From: Symsagittifera roscoffensis
Taxonomy: Eukaryota; Xenacoelomorpha; Acoela; Convolutidae
Assembly (NCBI RefSeq): GCF_963678635.1
Contig: NC_087062.1
Span: forward strand, 14,745,789 to 14,809,788
Length of the DNA stretch: 64,000 nt
Reading direction: 5' to 3'
In this document: in pieces, positions 35,254 through 47,596 of the stretch
Layout of the letters: the number at the start of each line of letters is the position of its first letter
Position numbering within the stretch: position 1 is the first letter of the stretch
The notes under the pieces: model-generated
Databases searched by the model: none
Told to the model about the DNA's origin: nothing
What the model saw: the letters and a program-made list of their open reading frames with translations, nothing else
Translations under genes and position numbers: made by a program

Positions 35254-35900
35254 CCGACGGCTCCTTCCGGTGTTATAATCCTTTTCCCGGGAAAAGTGAT
35301 AAAGGACATTAGAAATGGGATAACTTGGGAAGTATTAATGGGTCAAGCATGAAACTTGGTAGGTAGGACCCCTATGCGAATCTAAGCCTGAAAATGGAAG
35401 ATTGACCCCGGAGTGAATTTTAAATGACCTTTGGGCGTTTAGGACTAAAGATGTATAGAAAACCCTGGGATTAACACCGGAAAGTGGCGTAATCTCCAAC
35501 CCTTGGCAACGAGAATCGGTCACCTTACTTGAAATTGGGACGGAACTTTCCTAATGGGATATGAAGCCGAAGCTGAAAGAGATATAGCTTTTATATTATG
35601 ACATTGAAGTAGTGGAACTAAAGTAGACTTGGCAAAAATTGGTTTCAAACTAACTGGACGAATGAGCTATTAATGGAAATTCAATCAGAGTAAAGAAAAG
35701 TAGTCCCAGATAAAAATTGGCGGTAAAAGTAGCATATCCCGGTTGGGAAGTAGGTCTCCTGAAAACATGAAGGGACGGGATAAGTATCCAGATCCCGGAG
35801 GGGGATTTTAGCACAATTTGACCCCTTATAAGCAAATTACGTTGCCCTGATAGCTAAAAGGTCGGGATTTGAATAGAAAATAGATCGGACTTTTAGATGC
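35254..35900 (+). repeat. GC-richer dispersed repeat beside the gap
   Basis: GGCTCCTTCCGG... and the CTTGGTAGGTAGGAC-type words are found in reverse complement at about 61800-61925. The segment is purine-rich on this strand and less AT-rich than its neighbours. It has no convincing ORF and could be an LTR or other non-coding part of a retroelement. Confidence 0.45.
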
Positions 35901-35929
35901 TATTCCATTTTTAGCATATAAATAGAATA

Positions 35930-38310
35930 GCATCTAATAACGACGAAACCAAAGGCAACCAGCTTTTTGATAACGACGAACACCAAAGCCAACGAGCTCT
36001 TTATATTGACGATGACACTTTGATCCCAACGCTCCTTTGGTTTTGGTTCTAAAATTTCACGAACCGACTTAGCATACCGACCAGAAAACGACGACGAAGA
36101 ACTTCAACTGAAAGATTTCACGAACATTCGCCTGTCACAGATGCTAAACCGCTGCATTGCACGCAAGTCAAATAAATTTGCCATCGCTAACTACGACCAA
36201 AATGTCCATAGGTACAAAAAAAACTAATAATACAACTGATAATACTGATGAAAACTAGATAATCTTATCGATCACATTCTCAAAAACATCAATGCGTGCG
36301 AATCGCATTTCAGCCGCTTCGATAATTTTCAACAAACGTTTAATTTCCTCACTCCCAAAGAAAGAGATATAAATTGTTCGCTTGAATTGATGTTGAAGAC
36401 CAAACTAACTCATACTCACACTTTCCAATTAATTCACAGTTTATTCAAAATTCACCTTTACAAAACCCACACCATAGCTATATGTTTATAAACTCAAAGT
36501 ACACGCCACCTTATTGTTTGATTTTTAAATATTGCATCAAAGGCGCTAACCTGCACGACACTCTCCGTAGCTATGATCCCGTTCGACTAATGTATACATT
36601 TTGTCTCCACGCCAATACCTTTCTCCTCAGAAGAATCCCACCCCATGATCATCCCAGACGAGTAAATCCAACCTGTAGAAAACCATTCATGGCACGAAAA
36701 TCAATCACAAACTTTATAATTTGATTCAAAACACTAGCCACGACTTTAACGTCCCTCAAATGGAACTCAAGATCAAAAAGAAACTTGAGCTTCTTTGACC
36801 ACTACTACGCACAAGATACAAAATTAGCATGTTAGCCTAGCTTCTAATGCAAACACCCAACATCGCTAATGTTTTTCCCGTGCATTTTTCCCCCGTCTCA
36901 GACCTCACGTAAAAATCAATTTATTTAAAAACTAACAAAATTTAAATCTAGTTACCGTTTTAAATTAATGAAAACCACCACCTTTCTTTTAGATTTCCTC
37001 ACCAGCTTCTAAAAAAAAGAAACCAAATAAAAAAAGAAACAAATTTCTATAAATCATACAAATAAGTGCCACCGGATTGCAGTAAATCCAAACATTTTAA
37101 CTAAATTTATAGCAAAGCAAAAAATTAATAATTTCAATGAAGTAAAGTTGACAAAATGCAATCGATTAAATAAGAATAATAAAGCCAAAACAAAAATAAG
37201 CTATTTTATGTGCATAAATTTATTTCTCTCGAATTCGCCCACTTTCATTTGAACTATTTAAAATTTTTGATAACTTCGCATGACAATTGTAGTGATTGAA
37301 TAAAATTTTTAATTTCACAAACTAACTGATAACAGCTTTAAAAAGACAGATTTTAGATTTTTAACTTTCCTTTAACCCAGTTGCTAAAGGAATTAAGCTT
37401 GAAAAACCAAGTGCAGGAAAATTCCACTTTTCAAACCCGATCGTACTGGATAAAAAATTCTTTTGAAACACAAAACAGCAATTTGTTAAGACCACATGAA
37501 ACCTTAAAAAAATTCAAAACAACACTAATCAAAAACAAAACATTTTTAAGAAAAGGACAACCACAAAAAAATTGACAATACTTTACACAAAGAAAAGAAA
37601 AGTTATAAACATGAAAACACTCTACTCAAAGAAACACTAGCAAGTAGACTTCAACTGGCCTAACCCACCAGTAGAGGACATCCTGAGCATGCTCTATAGC
37701 CGGTCTCACCAACAACACTACACCACGCTGAAAAATATTACACATAATTGCCTAGGAGAGGCTCTAGGGTGAGCAACTCTTCAAAATAGCCTAACTAACT
37801 AAAAAGCGTCTGCGACAACAACTAATAAGATCATAACTAAAACTGAATTGCCAAGGTGCAGAGATAAATTTGTAAAAAATTTCACAGAGCATAACACACG
37901 AGCAGCAACAGGGAGATGAACAGTCGACGACATTCCGACTATGGAATGGCAAATCCATTGGTTTTGCTTGATGCAGTCACAACCCTCAAGGGATATGAAG
38001 TATGGAGCTGACACCGCGGCAAAGGTATCCATTGAAACGGAACAAAACTCAAACTTACATATCCTTGTAACTTGGCGCTTCACTCAGATACTCAACCTTT
38101 TATCTCACTACTTGATCGATTGCGAACGAATACTGAAAGTTCACGTAGTCTCGCTCTGACATACAAAATCTACACCCTACAGACAAAAATCTGCATTTCA
38201 ATACGATCTTTGCAGAATCACGGAAATGCATCAGCAACATCACATGTATTTCGCAAGCACTTTCAAACAACACTCTCTACAAATTTCAAAAGAATTTAGA
38301 AGACAACATC
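35930..38310 (+). pseudogene. Broken + strand coding-like segments, unidentified
   Basis: Several open stretches on the plus strand read like protein but are split by stops and frameshifts: about 36088-36225 (acidic start, then LSQMLNRCIARKS), 36250-36480 (92 residues, no Met), 36482-36724, 37381-37575, 37649-37770 (DFNWPNPPVEDILSML) and 37920-38159. Ala/Cys/His-containing text in otherwise AT-rich DNA suggests former coding sequence. No diagnostic catalytic motif is visible. A decayed transposable element is the simplest reading. Confidence 0.3.
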
Positions 38311-38416
38311 CATTCATTCCTCACAAAAAAAAAATGAAATAAAACACTTCCTAAGCCTAGTCTCGATAAACAAGCGTTTATTTCAAACTTTGATTTTTCT
38401 CACTGTAAAAAATTAA

Positions 38417-38715
38417 CAGAGAGGCGAAGTTGCACTTCGCATACACGAGCAAAAATATGACCGATAACGCTACTAGGAAAAATTGAATGAGTTAAACTTT
38501 GAGTCTACAAAATTTTTTCAGTGACGCAAGCCAATTACTCCGCATTAGCAGTAACAATCATTTTGAAAAAGAAAGAAATTTACCAATTGCACATGCCTCA
38601 ATTTATAGAGCGGACGCATTTTATTTGGTGTAGAAAAAAGTTCATTAAAAAAATCCGACCCTGCCCAGGTTCAAACCCTCTTATTTTGTTGTGTGTCTGA
38701 TCTACCTCTACGCTA
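38417..38715. repeat. Dispersed repeat, copy 2 (with tRNA-like end)
   Basis: Second copy of the family at 22727-23060, starting GGCGAAGTTGCACTTCGCAT. On the minus strand, about 38715-38645 forms a tRNA-like segment: A-box-like TAGCGTAGAGGTA, B-box-like GGGTTTGAACCTGG, then a T-run (Pol III terminator-like). This supports a tRNA-derived SINE. Confidence 0.6.
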
Positions 38716-39682
38716 CAGATACATAATACCTTGAAGCTAAAGTGCTACTTGTAAAACAAAATTGCTCGTACGAGGGTGAAGCCCTGAATGTTTGGACTGC
38801 CTCTTAATGTCTATGGAGCAGTAATAACCTGAAAAATTAAATGTTAATTAAAATGTATATTTTTTAAATTTGCGATTTTTCTGAAAATCATCCCACCACA
38901 CGCCATATAAACTTCAAAGTGATAAATTTTGCTCCTAGTAATAAAATAATTATGGCAAATAGGCTTTCTTCAACCAATTTGGAACGATTTCTAAGACGGA
39001 TTAAATCTCCGCTTACGCGTTAATAGCGCGAAATATATCGCGCATTATATTTCCCAAATTGACCAAAATGGCAATTTTTAAACCCCTATAACTTTACAAA
39101 AAGTGATCACAGGTGAAATATCTTAACAAATTTAGGTTCAGGACAATACCTTTGAATGATATTAAAAAAATCCGTCAAAAATGGCAAAATAAAAAATAGG
39201 AAATTATTCCGTTAAAAAGTAACGAAATATTCCGTTACTTTCGTTACAAAAGTCGGAACAATAATATTCGGGGTATATATTCTTAGCATTTGCCATAATT
39301 ATTCGCTAGTATTGATCGAAAAGCACACTTTAAAAATAAACATATTTTTATCGCAACAATATTTGCGTCGCAATAATATTTGCGACTTGGGTTAGAAAAA
39401 AAAGATAGTTCATACTACAACATAAGCTATGCTTGTGTAATAACTATCCAGTCATGATCCATGACTAAAACTTGAGATAATTCATAGTTTCAGTTAGAGA
39501 AAAAATTTTAAAGATACGAATCAGTTGCTTTCTTCTCTCTAGATAACTAGATCTATTGAGAGTAGGAAATATAAGAGTAAGATTAGGATTTGTATGAGAC
39601 TAAGGCGTTGCCTATCAGGCCAAAAATAGATAGCGTGACGAACAGACGGCGTATCTTCATTTGAAATTAACGAGGCTAAGGC

Positions 39683-39940
39683 ATAGCGTTGGGATGATTT
39701 GGTGTAAAGTGGAAGGGTGGAGGGGGAATAAGGAATCATAGTTTTTTACCGACCAAATATAGTCTTTTAAAGTGTCTTTTGAAGTCAATTTAGTAAACTC
39801 GTTAATTTTGTTTACTTAAGATCTGTTCACTAAATTGACTTCAAAAGACACTTTAAAAGACTATATTTGGTCGGTAAAAAACTATGATTCCTTATTCCCC
39901 CTCCACCCTTCCACTTTACACCAAATCATCCCAACGCTAT
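39683..39940. repeat. Perfect 112-bp inverted repeat with 34-bp spacer
   Basis: Arms 39683-39794 and 39829-39940 are exact reverse complements over all 112 bases, starting ATAGCGTTGGGATGATTTGG on the left arm. Outside the arms pairing stops at once. It lies 223 bases downstream of the last D2HGDH exon I can find. Either a recent inverted duplication (source of a long hairpin RNA) or an assembly artefact would leave the arms identical. Confidence 0.95.
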
Positions 39941-40057
39941 ATGAAATGCTTCAGTGTTTACTGCCCTTTTATACAAAGAACATTGAAGAAATTTTTATCG
40001 TAGATAAGATTTCGAGGCGAAGTGTATATACTATAGGACAATGTAAAAAAGACATGT

Positions 40058-40125
40058 AGTAGAATGGCATAACGGTTAGATTTGTATATTGTATTTCAAA
40101 GGATGTCAATTCAAATGTCAACAGC
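40058..40125 (+). repeat. tRNA-like sequence (weak)
   Basis: ATGGCATAACGGTTAGA resembles an A box and TCAATTCAAATG a degenerate B box at tRNA spacing. It lies in the 3' flank or intron of D2HGDH, on the opposite strand. Stems are not convincing. Confidence 0.3.
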
Positions 40126-40162
40126 TCAGACATCTACCAGAACTCAAATTAACACAAATTAC

Positions 40163-43100
40163 CCGTTTTAACCAGCGCCTCGGTTATGTTTTCTCTGAGC
40201 GCCCAAATTTGATCACACTGTTTTTCATCGTGAGCACTGACTCCGTTCTTCGCCAATCCAGAATCGTAAAGTTCGGAGAGGAATGAATCGACCAATTCAC
40301 TTTCACTTCCTGAATAAAAAGAAACAAATGTTGTTTCAATGACCTTCTAACAGTTTCCAACAACCAGATAGAGCCAACATTCGCGCCAGATAGCACCAAC
40401 TTAATCTCGTTATCTGATACTCATTTCCATAAAAAGCTTCGATCGATTTTTCACGACTAACAAAAAATATTCTAATGAAAGCCTTTTTTTATGAAACTCA
40501 AATTTCACTTAAAATCAGAATGAGCACTCAGATTTTCTCTATCTAGGGAAAATACACACCATTGCCAGACACTTCCAGCAAAGCGAAGAACTTTTCTTTC
40601 AGCTCGAAAGGCAACTCATATCCAAAATGTCTCTGTGTAACTGAAAGCGCATCTCGGTCAATTAGCTCGAAGGCACTCAAACTTCCGGTTAGGGAGGACC
40701 TTGCAAGGCGAAGTGACCTCACAAGGTCATCGAAAGTGTCAAGTGCAATTAGCATAACTGATCGTGAGGTAGATTTTGTGGGACACAGAATGTTGAGGTC
40801 TGTTATGAGACCAAGGGTTCCTTCTGATCCGATGAACAGTTGCTTCAAACTCAGTCCTACAAATCAGATTTCCGAGCTGAAACTATTAAAGACAAATTAA
40901 CAGTTTAAAGAAGTAACAGACTTGAATAGGAGCGAAAATTTTTCACGAACGATGCTTCGCAATGCCAATATAGGAGCGAAGATATGACAACATCAGTAGC
41001 TATTCCTTAAACTAGCAGTTAATGACAAGGAGACGGGTCTGATCTAGACAGTGAACTTAATAACGAGCTAAAAAAAAACAAATTGAAGGCTTTTTGGCGG
41101 GTAGCTGAAAGAATTAGGAGGTAAGCGAAGTATTGTTTCACATCTTGCATGCCTTCAAGTCGAACGAAAATAAGACTAACTGCTGGAACAGATACTGATT
41201 CACTATTCGGCCGACCGATTACTTTCTTCTATTTGGGTTCCTTGCTTCTGCTTTGTTTTCTTTACTGCCTCTCATAAATGCCTATTAAGTTCACTGTCTG
41301 GATCAGACCCGTCTCCTTGTCATTCACCCAAACTTCCGACGTTTCGAAAAAAATGAAGCGAGTGTTACAATTTGCTTAGGTGACAGCGGAGAACAAAATC
41401 CTATGGAGAACTTGAATGTTGTCAAGGTTCCTATCAAAGCACGGTTAGCTGACGGCAATTTCAAAGGTTAGCTGACGGTAATTTCAAAATTGGCCCGGCT
41501 CAACTTTTCAATTTCTATTTGTTTCAAAATCATATTTGAGAATTTTACCATTCTTGCGTTTAAGCACTTCTCAGCAAGGAACGAAAGATGACATTAAACT
41601 GATTTCTCGAAGCAAATAATATCCTAAGAGACATTATACCAGATAGATCGAGATAAACAAATTCGCATTGAATGCCTTTAAGCATCATATCATGAAACTA
41701 AGGAGATGTTTTTACTATCTGTGCCAGAATTTTCTGCGATAGATATCAGCGCTAGGGTGCAAAAATAAATGAAAACAACAGTAAATTAGTACTTGCTTTG
41801 AACACAATTCCAGTGCTAAGTTTTAGCCCAACATAAAACATTAACTGGAAGAGTCATTGAATTTCATCATCGAGGAGATATGCGACGTAACAACGCGACT
41901 AGAGCACCACGGGACCGTCAATATGAATTAAATGAACTGGCATCGCACGTTTAGAAGATACATATACGGTGCGAAACAATTGGCGGTCAATCATAGGAGC
42001 CCCGCGTTTCCAATCAGATTATGTAACCATTCGCGCACTCAACAAAAAACATAGCCAAGAATTTGTGTTATGGTTAAAACAGGTCATTATTTTTTGTCAC
42101 TTAAGGAAACAAAAAATATTGACTTGTTTTTTGAAAAACATAATTCGAAAATGAAAAAAATAAACGCTCTTGAAGCTCTTTTAAAGTCAACAAAATTTTA
42201 AGATCGACAATTTTTTGATAAACTAATCCAATTTGAGAAAACTGGATCTATAGATAAACTTTTTATTCAGCAGCGAAATCTAAATTTAAAAAACAACCTT
42301 CGAAACTAGAAGTCGTTCACTTTTCGTGAGTTTTGAACTCATACTGTTAGATAGAGGAATTTGCCGTCCTTTTCACAAAGGAAAAAGAACTGAACCTAAA
42401 CAGAAATCAAAAAACAAATCGTGAAAAATAAAATTATAGCGTGAAGTAATTTTAAGACCCTTACCAGAAAAAAACCAAAATCATCACAACCTATATAAGT
42501 GTTCTAACTACGCTCATTGACAATTTAACAATTGATTTGAATGAATTAAAAAATGCGACCCGCTTTTCTTTCTCTTACTTTTTCTCCGAGATATTTAATT
42601 AAAGTTGATTTGATTAATTTTTCTAGTACAGACGCATTTTTATAGCTTTTCGGAGAATGTCTTCAGCGCAACGTCGCAAATAGCGTATAACAAGGATTTC
42701 TTTGCTTATGATTGGAAAATATGTTGTGACAGAGGCCTAGCAGCCTTTTAAGTCAGAATTCGAAAAAAAAATCGAACAAAAGCCTTAAAGAACAAACCAG
42801 CGCGAAACGAGTCAGTGAACCCGAAGTAAGTAGAAAAAATACTGACTTGTTTCTTTTTTTTTAAAAAAAAAACATCACAACTTTCATTTTTGGAAAAAAA
42901 AGAGATGGCCTTAAAGCTCTTGGAATTCTAGAATAATTTATGATTGAAACTTTTTTGATAAACTTAACCCAATTTTAAAAAACTGGATAATTAGTTTTTT
43001 TTTGCTGAGAAATCTGAAAAAATAATTCCATTTTCGAAACTACAGTTGATTACCTTTTTGTGACCTTTACGCATCTGCTTTTTGATACTAGAGTTTACCT

Positions 43101-45483
43101 TCCTTTCAACAAAGGAATTGAACTGAACTGAATCAAAAATCAAACAGCGAAAAAATAAATTTCAGCCTGAACAAATGTTAGGAATTTTCCTGAAAAATCA
43201 CCACGACCTATATAAGAGTCTGAACTACGTTTATAGAGTCTGAACTACGTCTTACTTAAACAGATGAAGATGAGATTCTTTGTAAAGAAAAAAAAAACAT
43301 TTGCTGGAAAATTTTGCCACACTTTACCGACATAACGTGCCTAGAAAAAATTACCATTTTAGGAAAAATCCGTTCTTTTGAAACTTTGGAAGTTCATTTC
43401 GAGTCTGCTCATATTGAGGTTTGATTCGTAAATTATCTGCAAAAACATTGGCCAGGTCAAAAATTTTAAGCCGATTGCAGCGCTCTTTCTCGTGTTATGC
43501 AGCGACAGCGAAAATTATATATCGTTCCTTTGAGCTTTACCAACGGCATCTTTTTAATTTGATCGATTGACCTGATCTGACCGGCCTTAATTTTCAACTC
43601 TTTGATCGTTTTTTCTTTGCTAATTCATAACGGGATTTTTGAACTAACATAAGATCTTATGTAGAAAGAGATTGTATTATGAGGGATTTTGGAATGGGGT
43701 CTTTTATATTATTTTCGAATGGGGTGTTACCGAATCGGATCTTAAGAAAGAAGATTTTTCGTCAAGTAACCAATTAGAAGTACCAGTGTTGTCTTTGCGC
43801 ACAGTTTTGTCCAATTTCAACTCAGATCCGTCGGCTAGCACAACTCGCATACCCAGTACATTCTCCCGAAGAGACCCGAACCGGATCAGCCGCACTCCTC
43901 CGGCATTGGTAGCCACATTGCCCCCTATCTGGCAGGACCCCTTAGCTGCCAAGTCTAGAGGAGCACCTAGTCAAAATTCTCTTCCATTATTCCGTCTTCA
44001 AAGAATGAGCCTTTTCCCATTAAAACCCACCCAGCCTCACAAAAAGTCACTAACAGTCCCCATAAAAACACATAGTTTCACCAGACTGCGATTCTTGTAT
44101 CAGGCGGGGGGGGGGGGGGGGTTTATGGGAAGAATAAATGTGAATAATAAAAGTTAGTTAAATTAAATTCAGAAATTCTTATCTTAGAATTCATGTAAAT
44201 TAAAACTATATCGCATCACAGGAAATATACACAAAAACATAGAATGACTGAAATAAAAATCACTGTTCTTCAAAAATTAATTGACTGAAATAAAATCACT
44301 GTTCTTCAAAAATTCAACGGTTCAATTACCTATCTTATAAGAAGATCAAAAAACTCATTATGAAAACTTGATAAAAATACTCACCAAGAAAATTTCCTTG
44401 TCACTGAGCACAAAACACCAGGACACAGCACGGCGACCAATTATCAACCCTTATTAAGTTTACCATAGGAAGAAAACAACTCACACAATCCAACTGAGTG
44501 TAGTCGATTGTCCAAGTCGGCCAGAATACAACCGGACTGACTGGATACCACACCAGATTTCTCATCCACGCAATCTATCTATCAAGCAAATTTTTCATTG
44601 CTATTATACTCCACATTCATTGGATGGAAGGAAATAAAATAGAGATCTATGAAACTAAAAACAATTTGTTTCATGGCATCTATTAATGACGCCCAACACA
44701 ATACTAGCTAACGCTAATAGGTTATCTTATAGGATCTTATTATCTTGGAACACCTCGTTTCAAACCAAACTTTTGACCTTGTGTTTAAATAATTTGCCAT
44801 CTGCATTTAGCTAGGGCTGATAGCATTTTACTGGGGGGGGGGGGGAGGTCGGATTTTCGAAAAAAATGAAATTTTGTCTCGGAACATTGAAAATATCATT
44901 TTGACCCCAGTACGTTTTAAGACATATTTTGGATTTTTTTCCTGCGCCTTTCAAACTTTGAGCACAACACGTCCGCTTCCGCCCTAAATGAGCCTCCTGT
45001 ATAATCATAATCACTGGTGGATAATTCAATTTTTCAAACTAATTGACAATCGGCCATAATCACAAGAATACTCGATAAAAACTCAATAAAATAAGCAAAA
45101 AAAATCGCTAAATAATTATGAGACAGTATGATGAAACTTTCCCTGTTCATTTTAGAGAAGCTGACGATAACTTCATTCGAGGATATAGGGACCGATCCCC
45201 CCACCAAACCTGTATTTCCACCCTGAGGACAAACTGCAATCTTGTTCTCATGGCAGAACTTCATAAGGCCGACCACTTCACTCCTCTCGCGCGGAGTTAC
45301 AACAATCGAATAACCATAGCCGGATGATGTTTCGGTTTTGTGCACGCCTTTCCAATCGGTGTTAAAGGGTTCGCAATCAGTGGGATCACATAAAACATTT
45401 TTTGAACCAAGTAATTTCTCAAGTTGGTTGATAAGTCTATCGCGTGGAAAAATAAACAAGCTACGAATGGAGAAAGATTTCAT
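40163..45483 (-). CDS. D2HGDH: D-2-hydroxyglutarate dehydrogenase (FAD-linked), 3' end not found
   Basis: This enzyme oxidises D-2-hydroxyglutarate to 2-oxoglutarate in mitochondria, passing electrons through FAD to the ETF system. Exons by eye: 45483-45138, 44574-44485, 43966-43784, 40856-40560, 40309-40163. Phases agree throughout, giving about 354 residues. Diagnostic stretches are [12 protein letters not shown] (FAD-binding PCMH), [35 protein letters not shown] split by an intron, then [12 protein letters not shown], and WALREN in the C-terminal domain. The start ATG at 45483 gives a short basic N-terminus compatible with mitochondrial import. The expected C-terminal third, with the HxxGDGNxH and EHG motifs, was not seen between 34.0 and 40.16 kb. 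The 2.9-kb intron 3 is full of repeats. Confidence 0.92.
41021..41324. mobile_element. MITE-like element with 42-bp terminal inverted repeats (304 bp)
   Basis: Arms 41021-41062 and 41283-41324 are reverse complements with one mismatch; the outer end reads AATGACAAGGAGACGGGTCT. The 220-bp interior has no ORF. It sits in D2HGDH intron 3. No clear target duplication, so the superfamily is unassigned. Confidence 0.7.
42115..42530 (+). repeat. Dispersed repeat family R470, copy a
   Basis: Consensus features shared by five copies in this window: a start near CTGACTTGTTTTTT, an A-run, GATAAACT..AACCCAA, a block around GAAACTAGAAGTCG, TTCGATACTAGAGTTTGCCTT, and an end CACCAAGACCTATATAAGAGT followed by ACTACGTTC and ACTCTTA. 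The end forms a small hairpin. This copy has the CCTATATAAGTGTTC variant. No coding capacity and no tRNA-like head seen. The name R470 is mine. Confidence 0.6.
42838..43250 (+). repeat. Dispersed repeat family R470, copy b
   Basis: Second copy about 0.3 kb beyond copy a, in the same orientation. It ends CACGACCTATATAAGAGTC with an extra tandem of GAGTCTGAACTACGT at 43210-43248. Confidence 0.6.
44106..44121 (+). repeat. 16-bp poly-G run
   Basis: An uninterrupted G-run in D2HGDH intron 2; a second run lies at about 44834-44846 in intron 1. G-runs near hAT MITE copies (2831-2842) and C-runs at 26857 and 29601 suggest at least some derive from that MITE's right end, but no other MITE sequence is clear here. 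Confidence 0.8.
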
Positions 45484-46464
45484 AAATTCTTAAACAGAAA
45501 AAAAATTATTTGGGATCACTTACTAACCAATTTTTCTATTCATCTCCATATTTTTCAGATTTTTTTCTATTTGAACAAGACTTTTTGTATCAGGGCAAAG
45601 CTCAGAATGTTCCGACTGCCCATTAACTGGTCTCGAACAGTTTTTGCTTAAAGAAACATTGAAGAACTATTAAGTTTAGATTGATAATATCAAAATTGAA
45701 GTATTAAAATTTGAGTTGTAGGTGGAATTTACAAGACGAGTTAGCTTGCCTCAGATTTGTAGTGCGGTATAATTCGCCACCAGTAAATATTGCGCGTTCA
45801 GCATCAAAGTACACATTAGCTCGACTCGTGTGAAGTTATTATAATGGTGTGGGAACTCGGCGGGGCCCACGAAGATCCAGGGATTGATCCCCGAGAGAAA
45901 AAGACCTTCTGGAAATTGGTCTGAATTCAAAAAACCACACCGAGCATATATATTCCTGTTTCTTCGAAAATCGGAACAAAAAGGTTGAAAAACGCTTTCA
46001 AGTGTTCCTGTTACGAAAAAGATTTGACTCTAATTTGATAAAACTGGCTCATCGCATATGAAAAAAAAACGATAACAAAATCCCATTTCAAAATTGAATA
46101 TTTTGTTAGTACAAACCTAATTAGTCTAATGACAATTATCCGTAGCTTAGTCGTTACGCTTGGTAATGCAAAACTCAATTGATTTCACTTGAGATAGAAT
46201 GAGTAAATATTTGACGGTGAAAATTTCTGATATCTAGCGACTAAATAAATTACGAATATTTGTCGTTAGTTTGACCCATAAGAACAATCTCCCCCTGAAC
46301 AGACCAAATGAACATTCTCCCCTCTAAAATTAAACGGCAAATTCAAGCAGCAAGGCCTGCTTGTACAATGACCAAATCTGATTGCATTTAAAATTTAATT
46401 TTTACCAAGTGAACATAGCCAACTGATATTTGGAAAAGAGTAATGAAGGCAAGGAAACTGAAAA
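45484..46464. other. Intergenic stretch upstream of D2HGDH
   Basis: This should hold the D2HGDH promoter; no core promoter element is convincing. GTAGCTTAGTCGTTACGC near 46142 is A-box-like but no B box follows. Nothing else recognised. Confidence 0.3.
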
Positions 46465-46885
46465 AAACTGACTTGTTTTTTTTAAAAAAAAAACCTGCAA
46501 CTTTTGATTTTCGAAAAAAAAGATGGCTATAAAGCTCTATGAATTTCTAGAACAATTTATGGAGGACACTTTTTTGTTAAAATTAACCCAAATGAAGAAA
46601 ACTGAATCAAAAAGCAAAACTTTTATTTCTCTGGGAAATCTGATAATTAATATCAATTTTTGAAATTAAAAGTCGATTACGTTTTTCGTGATCTTTACAC
46701 TTTTGCTTTTCGATAGTGAAGTTTGCCTTCATTTTAACAATGGAAATGCATTCAATTTAAGTCAATTTAAGGAAAATCACCAGTCAAACAGCGAAAAATC
46801 AAAATTGAGCGTGAAATTCCTGAGAAAAAATCACCAAGACCTATTTAAGAGTACTCACTACGTTCATTACTCTTATAAATCTCCC
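46465..46885 (+). repeat. Dispersed repeat family R470, copy c
   Basis: Copy in the 45.5-54 kb intergenic region, ending ACCTATTTAAGAGTACTCAC with ACGTTCATTACTCTTA. Same orientation as copies a and b. Confidence 0.6.
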
Positions 46886-46957
46886 TCCTAAACTGACTGA
46901 TTTAGGGAAAGATTGTTCACTTCGTCCGTTAGTTTAACTAGTATACTTGAGACCATA

Positions 46958-47596
46958 CAGAGTTGATCTAAATTACTAGGACAAAATGAACAAAAAATTT
47001 GAAAACTTTTTGTCAAATTGGGTTGACTTTATAAAAAAAAAGACAAAACATCGAAAAAATTAAGCAGCCTTAATACGATAAAAATTAAGTTTGCAAAACT
47101 CAAGTCCAATATTTTACTTCGAAACGGGTTTTTTCGTCAATCAAAATTACACTTAATCTCCAAAAATTTGCACCAAACGTTCTAAAATTGATTTCAACTA
47201 AAAATTGGTAATTTATAAAGTAAAAATGACATTTTTTAGCAATCAAACCAATATTAATTTTAAAGACAAAATTGAGAAGATTATACGTTTCTTAAACTTT
47301 GTTGAACTACATATTGCAATCATTTTGAAATCTTTTGCTCATTAAATGATCCGGCATTTTCAACATAATTTTTCTTTGACACAAAAAATCAAAAAAAAAA
47401 TTGAGATGAAATTTTGGGACAGAATTTCGCTAGAGAAATTGTACAAGATTTATTCTGCTAAACTGTGCGTAAATTGTCAAAAAATATTTAAGCGAATTTT
47501 GTCTGAATCTTTTTTGTCTAAATTCAACCGGAAATAAGAAAAACGCGTTTGAAATTAAGTTTTATTACTTTTGTCCAATAAATTAAATCAGCACTG
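46958..47596. mobile_element. Longer TA-flanked foldback element (639 bp)
   Basis: Left end CAGAGTTGATCTAAATTACT then AGGACAAAATGAACAAAA; right end TTAAATCAGCACTG. TA at 46956-46957 and 47597-47598. It belongs to the family of 17955-18399 with extra interior sequence, and matches the piece ending at 626. It has drifted at its left terminus. No transposase ORF. Confidence 0.65.

Noticed and set aside
34980-35352. Three overlapping ORFs spanning the N run
   Set aside because: Most residues are translated from Ns; they carry no sequence information.
37799-38083. Minus-strand 94-residue hydrophobic ORF
   Set aside because: No conserved motif, no splice support for D2HGDH, and it overlaps the plus-strand coding-like remnant.
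44395-44470. Possible additional D2HGDH exon ending in a GTGAGT donor
   Set aside because: Phase does not fit the neighbouring exons, and exon 44485-44574 already supplies the expected residues.
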